The notes under the pieces were generated by a model. The model saw only the letters and a program-made list of their open reading frames with translations. It did no database searches and was not told where the DNA came from. From Lawsonibacter hominis (GTDB lineage: Bacteria > Bacillota > Clostridia > Oscillospirales > Oscillospiraceae), in NCBI RefSeq assembly GCF_014287895.1, contig NZ_JACOPP010000008.1, positions 1 through 64,000 on the forward strand: 64,000 nucleotides of DNA, in the 5' to 3' direction. Shown here in pieces: positions 26,043-35,029 of the stretch. Position 1 is the first letter of the stretch. The number at the start of each line of letters is the position of its first letter. The position numbers and the translations under genes are program-made.

Positions 26043-27286
26043 GCGCATCCCTCCCAGCGCCGCAGCAGCAGGCTGACGTTGTGGCCGCCGAACCCCAGCG
26101 AGTTGGACATGGCGTATTCCACCCCGGCCGCCCGTCCGGCGTTTGGCACTACGTCCAGATCGCAGGCCGGGTCGGGCTTCTGATAGTGGATGGTGGGGGG
26201 GAGGAAGCCGTCCCGCAGGGCCAGGGCGGTAAAGAGCGCCTCCACGGCGCCGGAGGCCCCCAGCAGATGGCCGGTCATGGATTTGGTGGAGCTGATGGCC
26301 AGGCGCCGGGCGTGAGGGCCGAAGGCGGCTTTGATAGCGGCGGTCTCGCAGGCGTCGTTGAGCGGGGTGGAGGTGCCGTGTGCGTTGAGATAGCCCACCT
26401 GCTCCGGAGCGATCCCGGCATCCGCCAGGGCGGCGCGCATGCAGGCGGCGGCTCCCGCTCCGCCCGGGGCGGGGGCTGTGATGTGGTGTGCGTCACAGGT
26501 GGCGCCGTATCCGACCACCTCGGCCAGGATATCGGCCCCGCGCCGCTGTGCATGGGAGAGCTCCTCCAACAGCAGGATGCCCGCCCCCTCTCCCATCACG
26601 AAGCCGGAGCGCTCCGCGTCGAAGGGGATCGAGGCACGCTCCGGGTCGGGGCAGAGGGTCAGCGCATGCATGGAGGTGAAGCCGCCGATGCCGGAGGGAG
26701 TGATAGCCGCCTCCGCTCCGCCGCAGAGCATCACCTCGGCATAGCCGTCCCGAATGTGGCGGAAGGCGTCGCCCACGGCGTTGGAGCCGCCCGCGCAGGC
26801 GGCCGCCGGACAGGCGCACATGCCCTGAAAGCCGTACCGGATGGCGATGTGCCCCGCCGCCAGATTGGTGATGGTCATGGGGATGTAGAAGGGGGAAATG
26901 CGCTCGAAGCCCTTTTCCGCGCCCTTTTGGATTTCCCGCTCCAGGGTGGACAGACCGCCGATGCCGCTGGAGACCAGCACACCGCAGCGGGCCGGGTCCT
27001 CCCGCTCCGCGTTCAGGCCGCTGGCGGTCATGGCCTCGGCGGCGGCGGCCAGGGCAAACTGGGCAAAGCGGTCCAGCTTGCGGACGTCCCGTTTGTCGAT
27101 GCAGTCTTCGGGGACAAAATGCTTGACCTCGGCGGCCAGGCGGACCTTCTGTCCGCCGGCGTCATACAGGGTGATGGGGGCCACGCCGCATACGCCGGCA
27201 CGGGCGGCGGCCCAGCTCTCCGGGGCATTGCGGCCGATGGGGGTCAGCGCCCCCGCGCCGGTGATCACGACCCGTCGTTTTTCCAT
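26033..27286 (-). CDS. fabF: Beta-ketoacyl-ACP synthase II
   Basis: The 417-residue condensing enzyme extends acyl-ACP with malonyl-ACP. The active site triad is visible: Cys in PAAACAGGSNAVGDA, His in NAHGTSTPLND, His in KSMTGHLLGASGAVEA. The usual TAC-T-G around the Cys reads AAACAGG, a mild variation. ATG 27286 follows AAAGGAG. It lies 82 bases after fabG. Confidence 0.95.
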   Translation of the reverse strand: MEKRRVVITGAGALTPIGRNAPESWAAARAGVCGVAPITLYDAGGQKVRLAAEVKHFVPEDCIDKRDVRKLDRFAQFALAAAAEAMTASGLNAEREDPARCGVLVSSGIGGLSTLEREIQKGAEKGFERISPFYIPMTITNLAAGHIAIRYGFQGMCACPAAACAGGSNAVGDAFRHIRDGYAEVMLCGGAEAAITPSGIGGFTSMHALTLCPDPERASIPFDAERSGFVMGEGAGILLLEELSHAQRRGADILAEVVGYGATCDAHHITAPAPGGAGAAACMRAALADAGIAPEQVGYLNAHGTSTPLNDACETAAIKAAFGPHARRLAISSTKSMTGHLLGASGAVEALFTALALRDGFLPPTIHYQKPDPACDLDVVPNAGRAAGVEYAMSNSLGFGGHNVSLLLRRWEGCAWN

Positions 27287-27368
27287 AGTCAATCTCCTTT
27301 TCAGACGGCTCCCCGGCGGCCTGCCGAAGAGCCTGTCGGCTGCGCGCCCAAGGCGCGCGGCGTGTGCC

Positions 27369-28112
27369 TTAAACGGCCATGCCACCGTCCACGCAGAGGA
27401 CCTGCCCGGTGATGTAGGCCGCCTCGTCGCTGGCCAGAAAGGCCACGGCCCTGGCTACGTCCTCTGCCGCGCCCATACGGCCCATGGGAATGGAGGCGAG
27501 CAGGGCGGCCCGGGCCACTTCGGGCAGCGCGGCGGTCATATCTGTGTCGATCAGGCCGGGGGCCACCAGATTGACCGTGACGTTCCGGCTGGCCAGCTCC
27601 TTTGCAAGCGATTTGCCCAGGCCGATGAGGCCCGCCTTGCTGGCGGCGTAGTTGGTCTGGCCGGGGTTGCCCCGCAGCCCCACCACGCTGCTGACCGCCA
27701 CGATGCGGCCGCAGCGCTGCTTTACCATGGGGCGGCAGGCGGCCTTCATGCAGAGGAAGGCGCCCTTCAGGTTGGTGTTTATCACCGTGTCGAAGTCCTC
27801 CTCCCGCAGGCGCAGCATCAGCTCGTCCCGGGCCACTCCGGCGTTGCAGACCAGAATGTCCAACCGGCCGAAGCGCTCCAGCACCGCCTGCAGCATAGCC
27901 TGACAGGCGGCGGAGCTGGCCACGTCGGCCTGAAGGGCGAAGGCCTGCGCGCCCACGGCGCGGCATGCCTGGACCGTTTGTTCGGCGGCGCCGGCGCTGC
28001 CGGAATAGTTGACGGCCACGCTGGCCCCCTGCCGGGCCAGCTCCAGACAGATGGCCCGCCCGATGCCGCGGCTGCCGCCGGTGACCAGCGCGGTTTTCCC
28101 GGTTAAACGCAT
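27369..28112 (-). CDS. fabG: 3-oxoacyl-ACP reductase FabG
   Basis: A 247-residue short-chain dehydrogenase that reduces 3-oxoacyl-ACP with NADPH. It has the nucleotide motif TGGSRGIG, the NAG motif (VCNAGVARD), the catalytic Ser (VSSVVG) and YAASK (Tyr, Lys), and the FabG-type C-terminus TGQVLCVDGGMAV. AAAGGAG precedes the ATG at 28112. It overlaps the end of fabD by 10 bases. Confidence 0.95.
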   Translation of the reverse strand: MRLTGKTALVTGGSRGIGRAICLELARQGASVAVNYSGSAGAAEQTVQACRAVGAQAFALQADVASSAACQAMLQAVLERFGRLDILVCNAGVARDELMLRLREEDFDTVINTNLKGAFLCMKAACRPMVKQRCGRIVAVSSVVGLRGNPGQTNYAASKAGLIGLGKSLAKELASRNVTVNLVAPGLIDTDMTAALPEVARAALLASIPMGRMGAAEDVARAVAFLASDEAAYITGQVLCVDGGMAV

Positions 28113-29044
28113 GTGGATGCTCCTTTCAGGGCGGCCACCGCCGCCTCCAGTTCGTCCGCCGTCTCCACCGCCAGCGTGCGGATGGAGGGGGCGGCCTTTT
28201 TCACAAAGCCGGAGAGGACCCGGCCGGGGCCGATCTCCAGGACGGTGTCCACCCCCAGCGCCTCCAGACGGCGGATGGTGTCCTCCAGGTAGACGCTGCT
28301 CTGCACCTGCCGCTCCAGCAGGTCGGGAATGCTTTGGCCGGGGCGGAGACAGTCGCCGGTACAATTGAAGAGCACCGGAAACGCCATGGGGCCGAAGCGG
28401 AGGGAGCGAAACCGTTCCCGCAGCGCGTCCCCCGCGGGGGCCATCAGGGAGGTGTGAAATGCGCCCGAGACCCGCAGCGGCTGGCAGCGCCTGGCTCCGG
28501 CCTGCAGGGCCAGCACGCAGGCCCGTTCCACCGCCGCCGCGTCCCCGCCGATGACCAACTGGCCGGGACAGTTGTAGTTGGCGATGGATACCGTGCCGCA
28601 GGCCTGGGCCGCCGCGCAGACCTGCTGCAGAGCGGAACGGTCCAGCTTGAGCACGGCCGCCATGGTCCCCGGGCGGCCCCGGGCCGCCTGCTCCATGGCC
28701 CGGCCCCGGAAGCGGACCAGACCGATGGCGGTCTGGGCGTCAAACACCCCGGCGGCGTGGAGGGCGGAATATTCGCCCAGACTCAGGCCCGCGGCGTAAT
28801 CCGGACGGATGCCCCTCTCCCGGAGCAGAGCGGTCATCCCCGCGGCAAAGGCCACCATGCAGGGCTGGGTGTGCTGGGTCTGCCCCAGCCGTTCCTCCGG
28901 CCCGAAAAAGCACAGCTCCTTTAACGCAAGGTCTGCCGGAGCGGCGTCGAATACCGCCCGGAACGCGGGGTAGGCCGCATACAGGTCGGCCCCCATGCCC
29001 GCGTGCTGGCTGCCCTGGCCGGCGTAGAGAAAAGCCAGCTTCAT
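28103..29044 (-). CDS. fabD: Malonyl-CoA:ACP transacylase
   Basis: The 313-residue enzyme moves malonyl from CoA to ACP. It shows the family start FLYAGQGSQHAGMG, the nucleophile in AGLSLGEYSALHAAG, the partner His in VSGAFHTSLM and the closing VLEIGPGRVLSGFVKK. GGAGGTG precedes the ATG. Its end overlaps fabG by 10 bases, and it begins 2 bases after the fabK stop. Confidence 0.96.
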   Translation of the reverse strand: MKLAFLYAGQGSQHAGMGADLYAAYPAFRAVFDAAPADLALKELCFFGPEERLGQTQHTQPCMVAFAAGMTALLRERGIRPDYAAGLSLGEYSALHAAGVFDAQTAIGLVRFRGRAMEQAARGRPGTMAAVLKLDRSALQQVCAAAQACGTVSIANYNCPGQLVIGGDAAAVERACVLALQAGARRCQPLRVSGAFHTSLMAPAGDALRERFRSLRFGPMAFPVLFNCTGDCLRPGQSIPDLLERQVQSSVYLEDTIRRLEALGVDTVLEIGPGRVLSGFVKKAAPSIRTLAVETADELEAAVAALKGASTCV

Positions 29045-29045
29045 C

Positions 29046-29981
29046 TCAGCGCACCTCCTGCTCCAGCGCGGACAGCCGCTCCCGGCAGCCGTGCCACAGG
29101 TCTTCGAAAATGGCGCGCAGGGGGCGGATCTCCCGGAGCATGCCCGCCACCTGCCCCGCCATGAGGCTGCCGGTGCGGGTGTCCCCGTCGAAGACCGCCC
29201 GGCGCAGGCTGCCCAGCGTGAACCGCTCCAGCTCTTCCGTGCCGGCGCCGGCCTTTTCCCGGGCCAGATAGTCCCGTGCCATCTGGTTTTTCAAAAGACG
29301 CACGGGCGTGCCCCCAATGCGCCCGGTCACGGTGGTGGAGCTGTCCCGGGCCTTGAGCAGGGCCTGCTTGTAGTTGGCGTGGATAGGGCACTCCGCGCTG
29401 ACCAGCAGGCAGGTGCCCAGCTGAGCGCCGCAGGCGCCCAGGGCGAAGGCGGCCAGCAGCTGGCGGGCGTCCGCAATGCCGCCGGCGGCCACCACGGGGA
29501 TGGACACCGCGTCGCACACCTGGGGCACCAGGGCCATGGTGGCGGCCTCGCCTACGTGGCCGCCGGACTCGGTGCCCTCGGCAATGACGCCGTCCGCCCC
29601 GGCCCGCTCCACCAGCTTGGCCAGCGCCACCGCCGCCACCACGGGGAAGACCTTGGCCCCGGCCTGCTTCCACAGGGGAAGGTAGGGGGCGGGGTTGCCC
29701 GCCCCGGTGGTGATGAAGCCTACGTGCTCCTCCGCGGCGATCTGGGCCATGGCCCCGGCCTGGGGGTGCATGAGCATGATGTTCACGCCGAAGGGCTGGT
29801 CGGTCAGGCGGCGGCAGAGGCGGATCTGCGCCCGAAAGGCGTCGGCGTCCATGCCGCCCCCGCCGATCAGGCCCATACCGCCGGCGTTGGAGACGGCGGC
29901 GGCGAAGGGGGCGGTGGCGATGTTGGCCATGCCGCCCTGGATCAGGGGAAATTCCGTCCCCAAAAGTTCGTTTAAGTTCAT
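29046..29981 (-). CDS. fabK: Enoyl-ACP reductase II (FMN-dependent FabK)
   Basis: The 311-residue protein has the nitronate-monooxygenase/FabK TIM-barrel sequence: FPLIQGGMANIATAPFAAAVSNAGGMGLIG, GTESGGHVGE (catalytic His region) and VVAAGGIADARQL with GACGAQLGT for FMN. It performs the last reduction of each elongation cycle. No FabI-type reductase is present, so FabK is likely the sole one encoded here. The start is ATG 29981, after GTGAGG; an in-frame GTG 12 bases upstream overlaps that site. Confidence 0.94.
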   Translation of the reverse strand: MNLNELLGTEFPLIQGGMANIATAPFAAAVSNAGGMGLIGGGGMDADAFRAQIRLCRRLTDQPFGVNIMLMHPQAGAMAQIAAEEHVGFITTGAGNPAPYLPLWKQAGAKVFPVVAAVALAKLVERAGADGVIAEGTESGGHVGEAATMALVPQVCDAVSIPVVAAGGIADARQLLAAFALGACGAQLGTCLLVSAECPIHANYKQALLKARDSSTTVTGRIGGTPVRLLKNQMARDYLAREKAGAGTEELERFTLGSLRRAVFDGDTRTGSLMAGQVAGMLREIRPLRAIFEDLWHGCRERLSALEQEVR

Positions 29982-30075
29982 TGTCAGCCTCACAAGAATA
30001 CGCGCGCAGACACGCGCGGAATAGCGCCGGGGCGGCCCGCGGCATAAGACGAACGGCCCCCGAAAAGCCGCCGCT

Positions 30076-31014
30076 TTAGAGCGTCAGCAGGACCCCGCCC
30101 CAGGTGAGCCCCGCGCCGAAGCCCGCGCAGATCACCTTCTGCCCGGTGCGCAGCAGGCCCGTCCGGTCCATCTCGTCCAGGGCGATGGGGATGCTGGCCG
30201 CGGAGGTGTTGCCGTAGCGGTCCATGTTCTGATAAAACCGCTCCAGCGGAAGGCCCAGCCGCCGGGCGGCGGCGGAGACGATGCGGGCGTTGGCCTGGTG
30301 GGGCACAAACCAGTCAATCTCCTCCCCACGCAGGGCGGACTGCTCCAGCAGGGTGCGCACGCAGCGGGGCAGGGCCTCCACGGCGAAGCGGAACACAGCC
30401 TGGCCGTCCATGTGGATGACGGGGTGCGCCGGTCCGGGGCCTTCGATCCACAGCGGGGCCGCGTCGCCCCGGCTGCCCAGGGTGCAGGCGTAGGGGACCT
30501 GATCCAGGGTGACCACCGCCGCCCCGGCTCCGTCGCCGAAAAGGACGCAGGTGTTCCGGTCGGTGAAGTCCGTAATGCGGCTGAGCTGCTCGGCCCCGAT
30601 GACCAGCGCGTAGGGGCGCGCGTCCTGCAGCAGCAGCCCCCGGGCCGCCTGCAGCGCGTAAATAAAGCCGGTGCAGCCCGCGCTCAGGTCAAAGCAGGCC
30701 AGTTCCTCCGGCAGGCCCAGCCGCTGCTGGACCAGGCAGGAGACCGAGGGGGAGGCGTAGTCGGGCGTGACGGTGGCGGTGATACAGGCGCACAGCTGTC
30801 CGGGGTCCGCTCCGGCCCGCTCCAGCGCCAGCCGGGCAGCGTCCGCGGCCAGGGAGGCCGCCGTCTCCTCCCCGCAGCAGAAGCGCCGCTCCCGGATGCC
30901 GGTGCGGGAGGCGATCCAGGCGTCGCTGGTATCCACCCGGCGGGAGAGCGCGTCATTGGTGACGATCTGCCGGGGCAGCGCCCGGCCGGTCGCGCAGATG
31001 CGAAGGCCCTTCAT
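30076..31014 (-). CDS. fabH: Beta-ketoacyl-ACP synthase III
   Basis: The 312-residue initiator enzyme condenses acetyl-CoA with malonyl-ACP. The triad is intact: Cys in DLSAGCTGFIYAL, His in WFVPHQANARI and Asn in YGNTSAASIP. Its ATG overlaps the accA TGA (ATGA). An 94-base gap separates it from fabK, the widest in the first half of the operon, but I see no terminator there. Confidence 0.96.
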   Translation of the reverse strand: MKGLRICATGRALPRQIVTNDALSRRVDTSDAWIASRTGIRERRFCCGEETAASLAADAARLALERAGADPGQLCACITATVTPDYASPSVSCLVQQRLGLPEELACFDLSAGCTGFIYALQAARGLLLQDARPYALVIGAEQLSRITDFTDRNTCVLFGDGAGAAVVTLDQVPYACTLGSRGDAAPLWIEGPGPAHPVIHMDGQAVFRFAVEALPRCVRTLLEQSALRGEEIDWFVPHQANARIVSAAARRLGLPLERFYQNMDRYGNTSAASIPIALDEMDRTGLLRTGQKVICAGFGAGLTWGGVLLTL

Positions 31015-31799
31015 GATCCGATCCTCCGGAATGTTTCATAGCGCCGGGCGGCGAAATGCCCTTCCCGCTCCACCTGACGCAGGTGCCGGGAGAGGGCGCG
31101 GTCCACCGTGGCAAACGCGGCGGCCGGGTCCAGATGGGCGCCCCCCTCGGGTTCGGGGAGGATCTCGTGGATCACGCCCAGCGACAAAAGGTCGGCAGCC
31201 GTGAGCTTCATTACCTCGGCGGCCTCTCCGCTGCGCCCGGCGTCCTTCCACAGGATGGAGGCAAAGCCCTCCGGCGAGAGGACGGAGTAGACCGCGTTTT
31301 CCAGCATCAGTACCCGGTTGGCCACGGCGAGGGCCAGCGCGCCGCCGCTGCCCCCCTCCCCGGTAATGACGCAGAGGACCGGCACCTCCAGCGTGGAGAG
31401 CAGGGACAGGCAGGAGGCGATGGCCTCCCCCTGGCCCCGGGCCTCGGCCTCCAGGCCGGGGTAAGCTCCGGGAGTATCCACAAAGGTGATGACCGGCCGT
31501 CCGAATTTTTCCGCCTGGCGGAAGAGCCGCTGGGCCTTCCGGTAGCCCTCCGGGCCGGGCATGCCGAAGTTGCATTTCAGGTTTTCGCTCAGGTCGCGGC
31601 CCTTGCGGTGGCCCACTACCGTGACGGGACGGCCGTGGTACAGGGCCACGCCGCCCAAAATGCTGGCGTCCTCCCGGCACTGCCGGTCGCCCCGGCATTC
31701 AAAAAAGTCGGTGAACAGCGCGGCGATGTAGTCCGCCGTGCCGGGCCGCCCCGCATGGCGGGCCAGCGCGACCCGCTGCGCGGGCGTTTTATCCGCCAT
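31011..31799 (-). CDS. accA: Acetyl-CoA carboxylase carboxyltransferase alpha
   Basis: The 262-residue protein carries the carboxyltransferase crotonase fold: GRPVTVVGHRKGRDLSEN, FVDTPGAYPGLEAEARGQGEAIA, ITGEGGSGGALALAVANRVLMLE. It lacks part of the long N-terminal region of the E. coli protein, as is common in Clostridia. ATG 31799 follows AAAGGAGG. It overlaps accD by 11 bases. Confidence 0.95.
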   Translation of the reverse strand: MADKTPAQRVALARHAGRPGTADYIAALFTDFFECRGDRQCREDASILGGVALYHGRPVTVVGHRKGRDLSENLKCNFGMPGPEGYRKAQRLFRQAEKFGRPVITFVDTPGAYPGLEAEARGQGEAIASCLSLLSTLEVPVLCVITGEGGSGGALALAVANRVLMLENAVYSVLSPEGFASILWKDAGRSGEAAEVMKLTAADLLSLGVIHEILPEPEGGAHLDPAAAFATVDRALSRHLRQVEREGHFAARRYETFRRIGS

Positions 31800-32679
31800 G
31801 GGCGCGCGCCTCCTTTCCATGCAGGCGCAGCAGCCGGGCAAGGGCCGCCCGCAGCTGGGCGCGGGGGACGATCTGGTCCAAAAAGCCGTGCTCCTGCAGG
31901 TATTCCGAGCGCTGGAAGCCCTCGGGCAGGGTCTGACCGATGGTCTGCTGGATTACCCGGGGACCGGCAAAACCGATCAGCGCCCCCGGCTCGGCCAGGG
32001 TGTAGTCCCCCAGGGAGGCAAAGGAGGCGGTCACGCCGCCGGTGGTGGGGTGGGTGAGGATGGAAATGTACAGCCCGCCCGCCTGAGAAAACCGGGCCAG
32101 GGCCGCGGAGGTCTTGGCCATCTGCATCAGGGACACGATGCCCTCCTGCATCCGGGCCCCGCCGCTGGCGGAGCAGATGATGAGGGGGCGGCGGGTGCGC
32201 CCGGCGTACTCGACGGCGCGGGTAAGCTTTTCCCCCACCGCCGCGCCCATGCTGCCCATCAGAAACTGACTGTCCAGCACGGCGGCCACCACGCTGCGGC
32301 CGTCGATCATTCCGCGGGCGGTGACCAGCGCCTCCGCAAGGCCGGTGGAGCGGCGGGCGGCGCGGAGCTTCTCCTCATAACCGGGAAAGTCCAGAGGATT
32401 GGCGGCGGTCAGCTTTTCGTCCAGCTCCCGGAAGCTGTGGGAATCCAGCAGCAGGCTCAAACGCAGATAGGCCCCGATGGGGTGGTGGTACCCGCAGGCG
32501 GGGCAGACGTACAGCGAGCGGACCAGCGCGCTCTTGGGCGTGACCCCGCCGCAGGCGGGACATTTGCCGAACACCGCCTTGGAGGGCTTGCGGCGGGGCA
32601 CGTCCCGCTCCCTGCCCTCCCGCCGCTGCTTGAGCTGGATCAGACGGGCGCGGCGCTGGCTGAAATTGGGTTGTTCCAT
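31789..32679 (-). CDS. accD: Acetyl-CoA carboxylase carboxyltransferase beta
   Basis: A 296-residue protein with an N-terminal zinc ribbon (CPACGG ... CPACGYH) and a crotonase-fold carboxyltransferase domain (SMGAAVGEKLTRAVEYA, ICSASGGARMQEG, GGVTASFASLGD, GFAGPRVI). It forms the A2B2 transferase with AccA. ATG follows GGAGGTAACCC. Confidence 0.95.
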   Translation of the reverse strand: MEQPNFSQRRARLIQLKQRREGRERDVPRRKPSKAVFGKCPACGGVTPKSALVRSLYVCPACGYHHPIGAYLRLSLLLDSHSFRELDEKLTAANPLDFPGYEEKLRAARRSTGLAEALVTARGMIDGRSVVAAVLDSQFLMGSMGAAVGEKLTRAVEYAGRTRRPLIICSASGGARMQEGIVSLMQMAKTSAALARFSQAGGLYISILTHPTTGGVTASFASLGDYTLAEPGALIGFAGPRVIQQTIGQTLPEGFQRSEYLQEHGFLDQIVPRAQLRAALARLLRLHGKEARAHGG

Positions 32680-32739
32680 GGGTTACCTCCAAACGGACTG
32701 CAAAACAGCGGCAGTTCAACGGTGCCGCCTGGGCGGGGC

Positions 32740-34104
32740 TTATCCGCACGCCCAGGCCAGCAGTTCGTCCATGTGCTGTTCCAGAAAGCCGGTATCGTAA
32801 GTTCCCTTCACAAACTCCGGGTGGTAGAGGATCAGGTGGGCCAGGTCGGCAGTGGTGGGGTAGCCCTCAATGATCAGCTCCTCCAGCGCCCGGCGCATCC
32901 GGCGGATGCACTCCAGCCGGGTGGGGGCGTGGACGATGAGCTTGGCCGCCAGGGAGTCGTAATAGGGGGGCAGGTCATAACCGGGGAAGAGGGCGGTGTC
33001 CACCCGCACGCCGGGACCGCCGGGCAGGTGGAGGAACGCGGTGCGCCCCGGCGCGGGCGCAAAGTTCCGGCGGGGGTCCTCGGCGTTGATGCGGCACTCC
33101 ATGGCGTGGCCGGAGGGCCTGAGCTGCTCCTGGGTCACGCTCAGCGGCAGCCCCGCGGCGATGCGCAGCTGCTCCCGCACCAGGTCCACGCCCGTGACGG
33201 CCTCGGTCACCGGGTGCTCCACCTGGATGCGGGTATTCATCTCGATAAAATAAAAATGACCCGTCCGGTCCAGGACGAACTCCACCGTCCCGGCGCTGCG
33301 GTAGCCGGCGGCCCGGGCGGCGGCCACGGCGGCCGCGCCCATGCTTCCGCGCAGGGCCTCGTCCAGCGCACGGGAGGGGGACTCCTCGATGAGTTTTTGA
33401 TTTTTTCGCTGGATGGAACAGTCCCGCTCCCCCAGATGCACCACATTTCCGTGGGCGTCGGCCAGGATCTGGAACTCGATGTGCCGGGGCGCCTGGATCA
33501 GCTTTTCCACATACAGCGCGCCGTCGCCGAAGCAGGCCTCGGCCTCGCCCCGGGCGGCGGCAAAGAGCGCGTCCATCTGCTCCGGGGAATCCACCCGCCG
33601 CATCCCGCGGCCGCCCCCTCCGGCAGAGGCCTTTACCAGCACGGGATAACCCACTGCGGCGGCGGCCGCGGCGGCCTGCGCGGCGTCAGCCACCGGCCCG
33701 TCCGAACCGGGGACGACCGGCACGCCGCTCTGCCGCATCAGCGTCCGCGCGGCGGCCTTGCTGCCCATCTGACGGATCACATCCCCGGGCGGGCCGATAA
33801 AGCACAGGTCGCACTTGGCGCAGAGGTCGGCAAACTCCGGGTTCTCCGACAGAAAGCCGTAGCCCGGGTGGATCGCGTCGCAGCCGGTCTCCAGGGCTGC
33901 GGTGAGGAGGGCGGACAGGTTCAGATAGCTCTCCGCAGCGCGGGGCGGGCCCACGCACACCGACTGAGTGGCCAGCTGTACGTGCAGCGCCCCGGCGTCG
34001 GCGGTGGAATGGACGGCCACCGTCTCGATGTCCAGTTCCCGGCAGGCCCGGATGATCCGTACCGCGATTTCGCCCCGGTTGGCGATGAGTACCCGCCGGA
34101 ACAT
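32740..34104 (-). CDS. accC: Biotin carboxylase subunit of acetyl-CoA carboxylase
   Basis: The 454-residue ATP-grasp enzyme carboxylates the biotin on AccB. Seen are FRRVLIANRGEIAVRIIRA, AIHPGYGFLSEN, VKASAGGGGRGMR, ERDCSIQRKNQKLIEE and MNTRIQVEHPVTE with the active-site residues. The ATG at 34104 has a one-base gap to the accB stop, so the two are translationally coupled. Confidence 0.96.
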   Translation of the reverse strand: MFRRVLIANRGEIAVRIIRACRELDIETVAVHSTADAGALHVQLATQSVCVGPPRAAESYLNLSALLTAALETGCDAIHPGYGFLSENPEFADLCAKCDLCFIGPPGDVIRQMGSKAAARTLMRQSGVPVVPGSDGPVADAAQAAAAAAAVGYPVLVKASAGGGGRGMRRVDSPEQMDALFAAARGEAEACFGDGALYVEKLIQAPRHIEFQILADAHGNVVHLGERDCSIQRKNQKLIEESPSRALDEALRGSMGAAAVAAARAAGYRSAGTVEFVLDRTGHFYFIEMNTRIQVEHPVTEAVTGVDLVREQLRIAAGLPLSVTQEQLRPSGHAMECRINAEDPRRNFAPAPGRTAFLHLPGGPGVRVDTALFPGYDLPPYYDSLAAKLIVHAPTRLECIRRMRRALEELIIEGYPTTADLAHLILYHPEFVKGTYDTGFLEQHMDELLAWACG

Positions 34105-34105
34105 C

Positions 34106-34540
34106 TCAAAGCTCCCGGACGCGGAACAGGGGGGCGCCGAACTCCGCCAGCTCCCCGTCCTTCCGCAGGACTTCCTCAATGACGCAATCAAAGGGCGCGG
34201 GCACCTGGCTCATCATCTTCATGGCCTCCAGCACGCATACGGTCCCGCCCTTGCGCACGGAGGCGCCCACCGGGGCGAAGGGAGCCTCCCCCGGCGCCGG
34301 GGCGGCATAAAAGGTGCCCACCAGCGGGGCGGTGATCAGGCAGCCGGGGAGCTCCGGCGCCGGAGCGGGCGCATGAAGCTGGGCCTGCAGCGGAGCAGAG
34401 GACGCGGGCGCGGCGGAAGCGGGGCCTGCGCCGGCGCTCTTTTCCAGCTTGACGCGCCCTCCTTCCAGCGCTACCTCCAGCCCGGTCAGGGGGGAGGCGG
34501 CAAAACGCTCCATCAGGGTGAACACTTGCTGCATGTCCAT
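34106..34540 (-). CDS. accB: Biotin carboxyl carrier protein
   Basis: A 144-residue protein: a short N-terminal domain, an Ala/Pro-rich linker (about 37-62) and the biotinyl domain with the EAMKMM lysine. It shuttles carboxyl groups between AccC and AccA/AccD. It starts 3 bases after the acpP stop; GGAG in the end of acpP is the ribosome binding site. Confidence 0.95.
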   Translation of the reverse strand: MDMQQVFTLMERFAASPLTGLEVALEGGRVKLEKSAGAGPASAAPASSAPLQAQLHAPAPAPELPGCLITAPLVGTFYAAPAPGEAPFAPVGASVRKGGTVCVLEAMKMMSQVPAPFDCVIEEVLRKDGELAEFGAPLFRVREL

Positions 34541-34543
34541 GGC

Positions 34544-34771
34544 TTACTCCTGGTGGGCCTCCAGATAACGGACAATATCGCCCACGGTCTTCACATTTTT
34601 CAGCTCCTCGTCGGGGATGGACACGCCCAGGGCCTCCTCGATGGCCATGTTCAGCTCCACGGCGTCCAGGGAGTCCGCCTCCAGGTCTTCCGCCAGGTCC
34701 GCCTCGGGGGTGACGGCCTCCAGATCGCAGCTCAGCGTCTCCGCGATGATATTACGTATCTGCTCAAACAT
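34544..34771 (-). CDS. acpP: Acyl carrier protein
   Basis: The 75-residue acidic protein has the phosphopantetheine site DSLDAVELNMAIEEALGV and the typical ending in IVRYLEAH. First gene of the operon. AAAGGAGC lies 9 bases before the ATG at 34771. Confidence 0.96.
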   Translation of the reverse strand: MFEQIRNIIAETLSCDLEAVTPEADLAEDLEADSLDAVELNMAIEEALGVSIPDEELKNVKTVGDIVRYLEAHQE

Positions 34772-34816
34772 AGGGAAAAGCTCCTTTCTTGTTTTGAAAA
34801 CCAGTTCTAGAAATAT

Positions 34817-34854
34817 AAATTATTTTAATTAAAATTATTTAACTAAAATAATTT
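34817..34854. promoter_or_regulatory. AT-rich palindromic operator of the fatty-acid operon
   Basis: AAATTATTTTA-N16-TAAAATAATTT is a perfect 11-bp inverted repeat. A second perfect palindrome ATTTTAATTAAAAT (34822-34835) nests inside. It covers the first ~40 transcribed bases, just downstream of the -10 box. This is a good MarR/FabT-type site; the regulator is encoded at the operon end. Confidence 0.65.
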
Positions 34855-34861
34855 AAGCGAT

Positions 34862-34889
34862 ATTGTAGCAGGTTTCCGGGAAATGTCAA
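34862..34889 (-). promoter_or_regulatory. Promoter of the acpP-acc-fab-marR operon
   Basis: TTGACA, 16 bases, TACAAT on the minus strand, about 90 bases before the acpP ATG. Confidence 0.85.
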
Positions 34890-34905
34890 GTAAAATTTTG
34901 GCGCG

Positions 34906-34939
34906 AAAAAACGCGGCCATGCAATCTGCATGGCCGCGT
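34906..34939 (-). terminator. Terminator of the transglutaminase gene
   Basis: A perfect 13-bp stem ACGCGGCCATGCA / TGCATGGCCGCGT with a 3-base loop, followed on the minus strand by TTTTT. It insulates the fatty-acid promoter that begins 17 bases further on. Confidence 0.88.
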
Positions 34940-35029
34940 AAGCGTGCCTCCAAGGGGAAAAAGCCGCATTGGGGCGCCCGCTGCGGGGCGTTCCCGCGGG
35001 GAAACGATGGATCGGGCGGGACCGTCTGG

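Noticed and set aside
34911..34939. The hairpin before the fatty-acid promoter as an operator
   Set aside because: It has a terminator structure with T-run in the direction of the transglutaminase gene and lies upstream of the -35 box.
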